Shown in pieces: positions 1 to 5,049 of a stretch of 5,049 bases of DNA. The notes beneath the pieces were generated by a model. It was not told the DNA's origin, did no database searches, and saw nothing but the letters and a program-made list of their open reading frames with translations. The number at the start of each line of letters is the position of its first letter. Position 1 is the stretch's first letter. Made by a program: the position numbers and the translations under genes. The stretch is from assembly GCA_021604925.1 (NCBI GenBank), contig BQJX01000265.1, forward strand, positions 1 to 5,049. Direction: 5' to 3'. The DNA is from Gemmatimonadota bacterium. Its GTDB lineage: Bacteria > ARS69.

Positions 1-128
1 AGGCCGGAGTGGACATCGTTCAGGAGGACGCCGGGTTCCGCGGCCTGGCGCGCACACCCGGTGGGGAGCAGGAACGCGGCCGCGCCGGCGCCGGCTCCGC
101 GCGAGAGGAACTCCCGACGGTTCAACAT
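1..128 (-). CDS. Tat-exported protein, probable FAD-binding oxidoreductase (5' end only, cut by window edge)
   Basis: The ATG at 128-126 opens a frame that stays open for 42 codons to the left edge; the rest lies outside the window. The N-terminus is a clear twin-arginine signal: the motif NRREFLS (residues 3-9) is followed by a Gly/Ala-rich hydrophobic stretch (residues 11-21). A Cys at residue 25 sits in LPTGC, a poor lipobox because Pro is at -3, so lipoprotein status is uncertain. After the signal comes VLLNDVHSGL (34-43). I associate a V-N-D-x-H-S-x-L-N segment with the start of the mature part of Tat-exported FAD-linked oxidases; that is recalled family knowledge, and folded FAD enzymes are typical Tat cargo. 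The start codon overlaps the end of the upstream desulfurase gene by 7 nt (ATGTTGA) and has only a weak Shine-Dalgarno, so translational coupling is likely. Export and gene reality are well supported; the enzymatic class is tentative. Confidence 0.7.
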   Translation of the reverse strand, partial: MLNRREFLSRGAGAGAAAFLLPTGCARQAAEPGVLLNDVHSG

Positions 129-1309
129 TCCGATCGGATTCCGTCGGCGTTGCGAAGGGCGCGCACTCCGGCGACGACTTCCGCGGCCACCCGGTCCACT
201 TCTTCCCGGGTCTGGAGTCGGGTCAGGCCGAAGCGGATGGACGAGGCCGCGCGCGCTTCGCCCAGGCCGAGCGCCGTGATCACATGGCTGGGATCCAGGC
301 TGGCCGATGAGCAGGCCGCTCCGGTGGACACGGCCACGCCGGGGATCTCGTTCAACAGGTCCTCCGCGTCCACGCCCACGAACGACACGTTCAGGTTGTT
401 GGGCAGCCGCCGAGTGGCGTCTCCGTTCAGCAGCACCTGATCCAGCTCCCGCTCCAACATGGCCAGAAGGGAATCGCGCAGCGCGCCGATGCGCGGGGCG
501 ACGTCCGCTTGGCCCTGCGCGGCCAGCTCCGCGGCGACGCCCAGGCCCACGATCCCCGGCACGTTCAAGGTGCCGGAACGCAACCCCCGTTCGTGGCCCC
601 CGCCGAACTGTTGCGGCGCCAGTCGCACGGTCGGTCGGCGTCGGCGCACGAACAGCGCCCCGACCCCCTTGGGGCCGTAGATCTTGTGCCCGGAGATGGA
701 CAGCAGGTCGATGCCGTCCTCCTGCACGTCCAACGGGATCCAACCCAGCGCCTGGACCGCATCGGTGTGGAAGAGCGCGGGCGAGTGTTCGTGCACGATC
801 CGTGCGAGCTCCCGGATCGGATGCAGCGTTCCGACCTCGTTGTTCGCAGCCATGATCGAGACCAGCGTGGTTTGCGCCGTCAGTGCCAGGCGCAGCTCTT
901 CCGGATCCAGGTGGCCGTCGGGCGAGACGCGAAGCCGCGTGACCTCCCAGCCCTCCCGCTCCAGCTGGAGCAGCGGGTCGAGCACCGCCGGGTGCTCCGT
1001 GACGCAGGTCACCACGTGCTGCCCTCGCTCCCGGTGGGCGCGGGCCACCCCCAGAACGGCCAGGTTGTCGGACTCGGTGGCCCCGCTGGTCCACACGATC
1101 TCCTTGGGCGATGCCCCGATCGCCGCCGCCACCTGCCCCCGGGCCCGGTCCACGGCGGCCTCGGCCCGCCGCCCGTACTCGTGGTTGCGGCTGGCCGCGT
1201 TGCCGAACTCCTCCCCGAAGAACGGCAGCATGGCCGCCAGCACCCGCGGATCCAGGGGGGTGGTGGCGTGTGCGTCCATGTAGATGGGCCGATCCCGGCG
1301 ACTTCGCAT
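122..1309 (-). CDS. Cysteine desulfurase, group I NifS/IscS family
   Basis: This 395-aa PLP enzyme removes sulfur from L-cysteine, giving alanine and an enzyme persulfide for Fe-S cluster or other sulfur-cofactor synthesis in the cytoplasm. Family landmarks appear in order: YMDAHATTPLD (10-20), SGATESDNLA (75-84), TEHPAVL with the PLP-stacking His106, NNEVG (156-160), HTDAVQA (181-187), SISGHKIYGPKG with the PLP-binding Lys209, the ERGLRSGT segment (240-247), and the catalytic-Cys loop STGAACSSAS with Cys333. The loop after Cys333 has the same length as in E. coli IscS, which places it in group I. The chain stops soon after the last conserved helix and lacks the C-terminal tail that IscS uses to bind IscU, so it may be a NifS-like generalist. 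ATG 1309 is chosen because GGAG lies 6 nt upstream; the later in-frame ATG at 1279 would remove the start of the first conserved strand. No iscU or iscR is visible nearby, so the exact paralogue is open. Confidence 0.95.
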   Translation of the reverse strand: MRSRRDRPIYMDAHATTPLDPRVLAAMLPFFGEEFGNAASRNHEYGRRAEAAVDRARGQVAAAIGASPKEIVWTSGATESDNLAVLGVARAHRERGQHVVTCVTEHPAVLDPLLQLEREGWEVTRLRVSPDGHLDPEELRLALTAQTTLVSIMAANNEVGTLHPIRELARIVHEHSPALFHTDAVQALGWIPLDVQEDGIDLLSISGHKIYGPKGVGALFVRRRRPTVRLAPQQFGGGHERGLRSGTLNVPGIVGLGVAAELAAQGQADVAPRIGALRDSLLAMLERELDQVLLNGDATRRLPNNLNVSFVGVDAEDLLNEIPGVAVSTGAACSSASLDPSHVITALGLGEARAASSIRFGLTRLQTREEVDRVAAEVVAGVRALRNADGIRSEC

Positions 1310-1315
1310 TCCCGA

Positions 1316-1319
1316 CTCC
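1316..1319 (-). promoter_or_regulatory. Shine-Dalgarno of the cysteine desulfurase gene
   Basis: GGAG on the minus strand ends 6 nt before ATG 1309. It decides the start in favour of 1309 over the in-frame ATG at 1279, which has no comparable site. Confidence 0.65.
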
Positions 1320-1324
1320 GTTCT

Positions 1325-1350
1325 GGGCAGTGCCCGGCCATTGTGCCGGG
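1325..1350. repeat. Two overlapping inverted repeats in the desulfurase leader (possible operator)
   Basis: Two perfect dyads share bases. GGGCA-G-TGCCC occupies 1325-1335. CCCGGC-(6 nt)-GCCGGG occupies 1333-1350, with loop CATTGT. They lie 16-41 nt upstream of the desulfurase start. On the minus strand the loop of the second dyad reads ACAATG, inside a possible -10 box CACAAT. The arrangement could be a repressor site or two mutually exclusive leader hairpins. It does not resemble the IscR consensus I know. Short GC-rich dyads also arise by chance in DNA of this composition. Confidence 0.35.
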
Positions 1351-1418
1351 TGGGGGGGGACCGGACCAGCCGTTTCCACCCGCTGCGGCCACCCGAGAGG
1401 CCGATCCGGGCGGTGGTG

Positions 1419-1447
1419 TTGATGGTCCGCGAGCGGGCCGGTACACT
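1419..1447 (+). promoter_or_regulatory. Probable sigma70-type promoter for the hydro-lyase/PLP-enzyme operon
   Basis: The -35 box TTGATG (1419-1424) and the -10 box TACACT (1442-1447) each match consensus at 4 of 6 positions and are separated by exactly 17 nt. They stand out in very GC-rich surroundings. Transcription would begin near 1454, giving a leader of about 65 nt before the GTG start at 1520. No transcript data support it; the call rests on box match and spacing. Confidence 0.5.
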
Positions 1448-1489
1448 CTCCACGCTCCGCTCCGCCCCGGAAGGCGCACGGCCTCCCCG

Positions 1490-1501
1490 GGCGGATCCGC
1501 C
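1490..1501. repeat. 12-bp perfect palindrome in the operon leader
   Basis: GGCGGATCCGCC is perfectly self-complementary. It sits in the predicted 5' leader, 7 nt before the AGGAGG ribosome binding site. It could bind a dimeric regulator or cause mild pausing, but with no loop it is a poor RNA hairpin, and chance is a reasonable explanation. Confidence 0.25.
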
Positions 1502-1508
1502 AACCCGC

Positions 1509-1514
1509 AGGAGG
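1509..1514 (+). promoter_or_regulatory. Shine-Dalgarno fixing a GTG start for the aconitase-family gene
   Basis: A perfect AGGAGG lies 5 nt before GTG 1520. The nearest in-frame ATG, at 1538, would be 23 nt away, too far for this site. The GTG is therefore the start, despite a frame that stays open far upstream. Confidence 0.85.
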
Positions 1515-1519
1515 CCCGA

Positions 1520-3505
1520 GTGTCCGAGCGTCGGCCGATGACCCTTACCGAGAAGATCCTCTGCCACCACGCCGTCGGACTCACGCGGCCGTGGGTCCAG
1601 GCGGGCGACACCATCCGGATTCGAGCGGACTGGACGATCGCCTCGGAGCTGGCCTGGAACGGCATGAACACCACCTACGACAAGCTCGGCCGTCCGGCGT
1701 TGCACGATCGGGACCGCTTCTACCTGGCCGTGGACCACACCGTGGATCCGGGCACGTTGGCCAACGATCGTCGCACGCAGAAGCTGGTGCAGCTGTCGCG
1801 CGAGTTCGCGAAGGAAGCGGGACTGCGCCAGTTCTTCGATGCGAACGAGACGATCCTGCACACCAAGTTCTACCGCGACCTGGTCCAGCCCGGGGAGACC
1901 GTCATCGGCGCGGATTCCCACACCTCCAGCCACGGCGGGATCGGCGCGTTCGCGATCGGGCTGGGCGGCGCGGACGTCTGCATCGCCATGGTCCTGGGTG
2001 AGACGTGGATCCAGGTCCCCGACGCCATCCAGGTGGTCTACGACGGGAAGCTCGCGTTCGGCCTCACCGGCAAGGACGTCATCCTGCAGACGCTCGGCGA
2101 GCTCGGCCGCAACACCGTGGCCATGGAGCGCAGCGTGGAGTACGTGGGCGAGGCGCTGGAGAACTTCTCTCCGGATTTTAGGTTCACCGTGGCCAACATG
2201 ACGGCCGAGTTCGGCGGGTTGAACGGGATCTTCCCGGCGGACGGACAGGTGGCCGACGTGCTGTCCCGTCGCAAGTCGCACCATCAGGAGGCCAGGTACT
2301 TCCGCGCCGACGACGATGCGCACTACGTGGCGCGTCATCGCTTCGATCTGTCCACGCTGGTGCCCAAGGTGGCCAAGCCGTTCTCGCCGGACAACGTGTT
2401 CGATGCCACCGAGGTGGCCGGGCAGGAGTTGCAGGGCGCGTTCATCGGGGCGTGCACCACGACCGAGGAGGAGTTGATCCTGGCGGCGCTGGTGCTGAAG
2501 CGGGCCATGGCAGACGGCGCGAGCCCGCGAGCGGTGGAAGGCGACAAGCGGCTTGTCGTTCCGGGCTCGTTGGACATCACGCGGAACCTGCAGGAACGCG
2601 GCCTGGTGGACGTGTATGAAAAGGCCGGCTTCCGCGTGGGCCCGCCGGGATGCTCCATGTGTCTGGGGATCGCCAGCGACAAGGCGGGCAAGGACGAGAA
2701 CTGGTTGTCGAGCCAGAACCGGAATTTCCAGAACCGAATGGGGGCGGGCTCGCTGGCGTGGCTGGCCAGCGCTCCCACCGTGGCCGCCAGCTCGCTGGAC
2801 CTGAAGATCACGGATCCCCGCGAACTCATCGCACGGATCCCGGAGGATGAGTTCCGCGCGATGCTGAAGACGGGGGGAGCGCGCCCGTCGGTCACGATTA
2901 CCGAGCCCCACGCGGCGGTGGAAGCGTCGGCGGTCGAGGCGTCGAGTGGCGCCGGCGCGGCGGGTCACTCCGCGGCGATCCAGGGGAAGGTACAGGTCTT
3001 CGGGGATCACGTGGACACGGACGCCATCATCCCCGGCGAGTTCTGCCACCTGACCTCCGAGGACGAGATCGGCCGGGTGGCCTTCCACTACGTGCGTCCG
3101 GACTTCGGCGAGCGGATCGCGCGCGGCGAGACGATTCTCGTGGCGGGCGAAGGCTGGGGCTCGGGCAGCAGTCGCGAGCACGCCGTGTGGGCGCTCAAGT
3201 TCGCGGGCGTGAAGGCCGTGATTGCGCGCTCGTACGCGTTCATCCACAAGCGCAACCTCGTGAACGAGGCGGTGCCATACTTCATCCTGGATGATGCGGA
3301 GTTCCAGGCGGCCGCGCGCGACGGCGTCACGATCTCGATCCGACCGGAAGACGGCGTGGTCACCATCGATGGGCGCGAGTGGCAGGCGGAGGCCACGCGC
3401 GGAATCGCGTCGCGGATCCAGGCGGGCGGCGGGATCGTGTCGGCCGTGCAGCGCCACGGCGCCCAGACCTTCGACGTACTCACGTCCGGCGCGGCCGTCG
3501 GTTGA
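1520..3505 (+). CDS. Single-chain aconitase-superfamily [4Fe-4S] hydro-lyase (fused LeuC-like + LeuD-like), substrate unknown
   Basis: The 661-aa product should dehydrate and rehydrate a hydroxy-carboxylic acid on a [4Fe-4S] cluster. Residues about 7-430 form the LeuC-like catalytic part, with VDHTVDPG (71-78), GADSHTSSHGGIGAFAIGLG (130-149) and FGGLNGIFPADG (231-242). Cluster ligands are Cys312 in FIGACTTTEEEL and Cys378 and Cys381 in GCSMC. The substrate-binding motif SSQNRNFQNRMG is at 397-408. Residues 459-486 are an Ala/Ser/Glu-rich linker. Residues 487-661 are the LeuD-like swivel domain, with DHVDTDAIIPG (496-506) and the active-site loop GSGSSREHA (547-555). Three features are mixed. 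GACTTT replaces the usual G-S-C-T-N-S. SxxNRNF resembles aconitase more than LeuC. FCHL (508-511) replaces the Y-L-x-x loop found in isopropylmalate and homoaconitate enzymes. The chain is shorter than AcnA (about 890 aa) or fungal Leu1. It overlaps the downstream PLP-enzyme gene by 4 nt. Family membership is certain; the reaction is not. Confidence 0.93.
   Translation: MSERRPMTLTEKILCHHAVGLTRPWVQAGDTIRIRADWTIASELAWNGMNTTYDKLGRPALHDRDRFYLAVDHTVDPGTLANDRRTQKLVQLSREFAKEAGLRQFFDANETILHTKFYRDLVQPGETVIGADSHTSSHGGIGAFAIGLGGADVCIAMVLGETWIQVPDAIQVVYDGKLAFGLTGKDVILQTLGELGRNTVAMERSVEYVGEALENFSPDFRFTVANMTAEFGGLNGIFPADGQVADVLSRRKSHHQEARYFRADDDAHYVARHRFDLSTLVPKVAKPFSPDNVFDATEVAGQELQGAFIGACTTTEEELILAALVLKRAMADGASPRAVEGDKRLVVPGSLDITRNLQERGLVDVYEKAGFRVGPPGCSMCLGIASDKAGKDENWLSSQNRNFQNRMGAGSLAWLASAPTVAASSLDLKITDPRELIARIPEDEFRAMLKTGGARPSVTITEPHAAVEASAVEASSGAGAAGHSAAIQGKVQVFGDHVDTDAIIPGEFCHLTSEDEIGRVAFHYVRPDFGERIARGETILVAGEGWGSGSSREHAVWALKFAGVKAVIARSYAFIHKRNLVNEAVPYFILDDAEFQAAARDGVTISIRPEDGVVTIDGREWQAEATRGIASRIQAGGGIVSAVQRHGAQTFDVLTSGAAVG
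2915..2944 (+). repeat. 15-nt tandem duplication in the interdomain linker (AVEAS x2)
   Basis: Residues 466-475 of the hydro-lyase read AVEASAVEAS. They are encoded by two adjacent 15-nt units that differ only at synonymous positions. The unit lies in the flexible linker between the LeuC-like and LeuD-like domains, where length changes are tolerated, and suggests the linker grew by slippage. Confidence 0.6.
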
Positions 3506-4602
3506 GGTTCCCCGATCTGGAGACGCCGTGTCTCCTCCTCGAGCAGTCACGGCTGGAGCGCAACCTCTCGCGAATGGCGGAGCACGCGCGCACCTGTTCG
3601 GTGGATCTGCGCCCGCACTGGAAGACGCACAAGAGCCCGGACCTGGCGCGGCGGCAGTGCGAGCTGGGCGCGGTGGGCGGTACCGTGGCCAAGGGCAGCG
3701 AGGCCGACGTGTTCCTGCGCGCCGGCTTCGAGGATCTCGTGATCGCCACGCCCGTGGTGGATCCGCGCCGGATCGCGCACCTGCTCACGAGTCGTGGGGG
3801 AGCCCGGCTGGCGGTGCTGGTGGAGTCCGAAGAGGGAAGGGCGCGTTGGTCGCGGGCGGCGGCGACGTGCGATCGACCGGTGGAGGTCCTTCTGGAAGTG
3901 GACGTGGGCATGGGCCGGACCGGAGTGGCGCCGGGGGCCGCGGCGCTTCCGCTGGCCCGCGCGATCTCGGAGTCGCCCGGCCTGGAACTGCGCGGCGTGC
4001 TCACCCACGCGGGCCACGGCTACTCGGCGTCGTCCGCGGAGGAGCTGGAGACGATCGGAAGGGCGGAGGGCGAACTGCTGGTCGACACGGCGCGGGAGCT
4101 GCGCGCGGCCGGTCTGGCCTGTCCGGTGGTCAGCGTGGGATCCACGCCCACGGTTGCCCTCTCATCCAAGGTGCCGGGCGTCACCGAGGTGCGCCCCGGC
4201 AACTACGTGTTCCTGGATGGGATCCAGGTGGATCTCGGCGTGGCCACGCCCGACGACTGCGCGCTCACGGTACTCGCGACGGTGCTGGCGCGGCCGGCCC
4301 CGGATCGCGTGGTTCTGGACTGCGGATCCAAGACGCTCTCTTCCGATGCGGGTCGGGCTGGCGCCGCGCAAACCGGGCTCGGTCGCTTCCAGGACCGCCC
4401 GGAACTGCGCATCGCTCGGCTGTCGGAGGAGCATGCCATCGTGCCGGTCCCGGCGTCGGCGCCGTACCAGGTGGGAGACCGGGTCCGGGTACTGCCGAAC
4501 CACGCGTGCGCCACCGTGAATCTCCACGAACGACTGGTGATCGTGGACGGAAGCCGCGTCGTTCAGGAGTGGCCCATCCAAGCGCGCGGCTGTGTGACCT
4601 GA
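3502..4602 (+). CDS. DSD1/D-threonine aldolase-family PLP enzyme (fold-type III, alanine racemase N-terminal barrel)
   Basis: This 366-aa protein matches the usual length of the family that includes D-threonine aldolase, eukaryotic D-serine dehydratase, D-threo-3-hydroxyaspartate dehydratase and 3-hydroxy-D-aspartate aldolase. It opens with the typical LETPCLLLE segment. RPHWKTHKSP (37-46) carries the PLP lysine, most likely Lys41. The barrel continues with EVDVGMGRTGV (132-142), THAGHGY (168-174), the phosphate-binding GSTPT (213-217) and RPGNYVFLD (231-239). The C-terminal domain has LDCGSKTLSSDAG (272-284), SEEHAIV (308-314) and the metal site PNHACATVN, with His334 and Cys336. His-x-Cys is the zinc pair of D-serine dehydratase; D-threonine aldolase is described with His and Asp. 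The start is TTG 3502, whose TTGA overlaps the upstream TGA by 4 nt; it gives the family's normal N-terminus and has no good Shine-Dalgarno, so coupled translation is likely. Lyase versus dehydratase activity cannot be told from sequence. Confidence 0.9.
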   Translation: MRFPDLETPCLLLEQSRLERNLSRMAEHARTCSVDLRPHWKTHKSPDLARRQCELGAVGGTVAKGSEADVFLRAGFEDLVIATPVVDPRRIAHLLTSRGGARLAVLVESEEGRARWSRAAATCDRPVEVLLEVDVGMGRTGVAPGAAALPLARAISESPGLELRGVLTHAGHGYSASSAEELETIGRAEGELLVDTARELRAAGLACPVVSVGSTPTVALSSKVPGVTEVRPGNYVFLDGIQVDLGVATPDDCALTVLATVLARPAPDRVVLDCGSKTLSSDAGRAGAAQTGLGRFQDRPELRIARLSEEHAIVPVPASAPYQVGDRVRVLPNHACATVNLHERLVIVDGSRVVQEWPIQARGCVT

Positions 4603-4649
4603 CATCTTCGAGACGAACGCCTCGCGGGTTGCCGACGCGGGTGGGCCGC

Positions 4650-4693
4650 GGGAACTGCGGCCGAGGGAACTGGGGCGAGGGAACTGGGGCCGA
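4650..4693. repeat. Three tandem copies of a 14-15-nt GC-rich unit
   Basis: Copies lie at 4650-4664 (GGGAACTGCGGCCGA), 4665-4678 (GGGAACTGGGGCGA) and 4679-4693 (GGGAACTGGGGCCGA). They differ by one substitution and one single-base deletion. The array is in the convergent gap 48 nt after the PLP-enzyme stop. It is non-coding on any supported reading and probably arose by slippage. Confidence 0.7.
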
Positions 4694-4695
4694 GG

Positions 4696-4708
4696 GGGTC
4701 GCGGACCC
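4696..4708. terminator. Short hairpin in the convergent gap (weak, possibly bidirectional terminator)
   Basis: GGGTC-GCG-GACCC forms a perfect 5-bp stem, extendable by one G:U pair at 4695/4709. It is between two genes that end facing each other, where a shared terminator is expected. No T-tract follows on either strand and the loop is only 3 nt, so intrinsic termination is doubtful; Rho may act here instead. Confidence 0.25.
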
Positions 4709-4718
4709 TACGACTGCT

Positions 4719-5049
4719 TCAGTACGCCGCGGTCTCCCCGGGGCGTGATCCACTCGCGCCGAGGCGCCGACGTCGCCAGCGAGCGACGAGGCGGAACGCG
4801 GTGACCATCAGCACCAGGACCAGAACGAGCGCCACCAACGGCAGCAGGATCGCCAGGACGCTGGTGACCAGCGAACCCACGATCTCAAGGGTGGAGACCA
4901 CGAAGTTGCCGAGGCCCGCCGTCGTCAGCGTGGACACGCCGCGCGCCGCCACCGTGCCCCCCTGGAGCGTGCCGGCCACGCCGCCCCCGGCGGTGATCGC
5001 GAGCGACCACTTCCAGATGGGCGACATGTCCGTGATCACGGCGGCCGTC
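4719..5049 (-). CDS. DUF4126 family membrane protein (C-terminal part, cut by window edge)
   Basis: The frame is open from the right edge to the TGA at 4721-4719, showing the last 109 residues. The GTG at 5039 is an internal valine, not a start: the codons upstream of it continue the conserved stretch TAAVITDMSP. That segment, followed by WKWSLAITAGGGVAGTLQG and a Ser/Thr-rich GVSTLTTAGLGN loop, is what I recall of the DUF4126 C-terminal half. A long hydrophobic segment (roughly FVVSTLEIVG to LVLMVTAFRL) would span the membrane and is followed by the basic cluster RWRRRR, expected on the cytoplasmic side, then a short polar tail. The family's function is unknown to me. The gene converges on the PLP-enzyme gene with a 116-nt gap and belongs to a different transcription unit. 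Confidence 0.85.
   Translation of the reverse strand, partial: TAAVITDMSPIWKWSLAITAGGGVAGTLQGGTVAARGVSTLTTAGLGNFVVSTLEIVGSLVTSVLAILLPLVALVLVLVLMVTAFRLVARWRRRRLGASGSRPGETAAY

Noticed and set aside
1334..1365. Minus-strand promoter for the desulfurase with -10 CACAAT
   Set aside because: The hexamer matches 4 of 6, but the sequence 17 nt upstream (TGGTCC) is a poor -35 and the spacer is almost all G+C. Not strong enough to list as a promoter.
509..1519. Upstream extension of the hydro-lyase frame on the plus strand
   Set aside because: This stretch is antisense to the desulfurase and low in sense. The perfect AGGAGG 5 nt before GTG 1520 and the aconitase-type N-terminus right after it place the real start at 1520.
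1520..3505. Annotation as 3-isopropylmalate dehydratase (LeuCD) or classical aconitase
   Set aside because: The C-T-T-T motif, FCHL loop and absence of neighbouring leu or TCA genes do not support either assignment; only the superfamily is secure.
122..3550. 1142-codon open frame on the minus strand covering the whole aconitase-family gene and the desulfurase
   Set aside because: Only the part from 1309 down to 122 is a recognisable protein. The remainder is antisense to the hydro-lyase, Arg/His-rich and without family motifs; it is open because high-GC DNA has few stops.
3291..4748. 485-codon plus-strand open frame through the PLP-enzyme gene
   Set aside because: It is Gly/Arg/Ala-rich without motifs and is a frame shadow; the frame from 3502 to 4602 carries all the conserved residues.
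5031..5040. Perfect 10-bp palindrome CGTGATCACG
   Set aside because: It lies inside the DUF4126 coding sequence at conserved residues (VITD), so codon constraint explains it.

Overview
The window is about two-thirds G+C, with dense coding and strongly GC-biased third codon positions. It looks like chromosomal DNA from a high-GC bacterium. The gene content (Tat-exported FAD oxidoreductase, NifS-type cysteine desulfurase, DUF4126 membrane protein) would fit Gemmatimonadota or a similar environmental phylum, but the sequence alone does not settle the taxon. I see no rRNA, tRNA, CRISPR array, insertion sequence or phage gene.

Layout, left to right. (1) At 1-128 on the minus strand is the 5' end of a Tat-signal protein, probably an FAD-binding oxidoreductase, cut by the left edge. 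(2) At 122-1309 on the minus strand is a complete group I cysteine desulfurase (NifS/IscS family). Its last 7 nt overlap the start of gene 1, so these two form an operon. (3) At 1310-1519 is a divergent intergenic region with a good sigma70-like promoter pointing right, two overlapping dyads and a G8 tract. (4) At 1520-3505 on the plus strand is a single-chain aconitase-superfamily hydro-lyase of 661 aa. It holds the LeuC-like catalytic domain, with all three [4Fe-4S] cysteines, and the LeuD-like swivel domain in one polypeptide. (5) At 3502-4602 on the plus strand is a DSD1/D-threonine-aldolase-type PLP enzyme that starts at a TTG overlapping the hydro-lyase stop by 4 nt. (6) At 4603-4718 is a convergent intergenic gap with a degenerate 15-nt triplicate repeat and a short hairpin. 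(7) At 4719-5049 on the minus strand is the C-terminal part of a DUF4126 membrane protein, cut by the right edge.

How they may work together. Genes 4 and 5 form a translationally coupled two-gene operon: an Fe-S hydroxy-acid dehydratase/isomerase followed by a fold-type III PLP enzyme of the family that cleaves or dehydrates D-3-hydroxy-amino acids. This pairing, and hydro-lyase active-site motifs that match neither standard LeuC/LeuD nor standard aconitase, make it the most interesting part of the window. The substrate is unknown. The desulfurase transcribed away from it from the same 210-bp region could supply sulfur for the hydro-lyase cluster; that link is inferred from position only.
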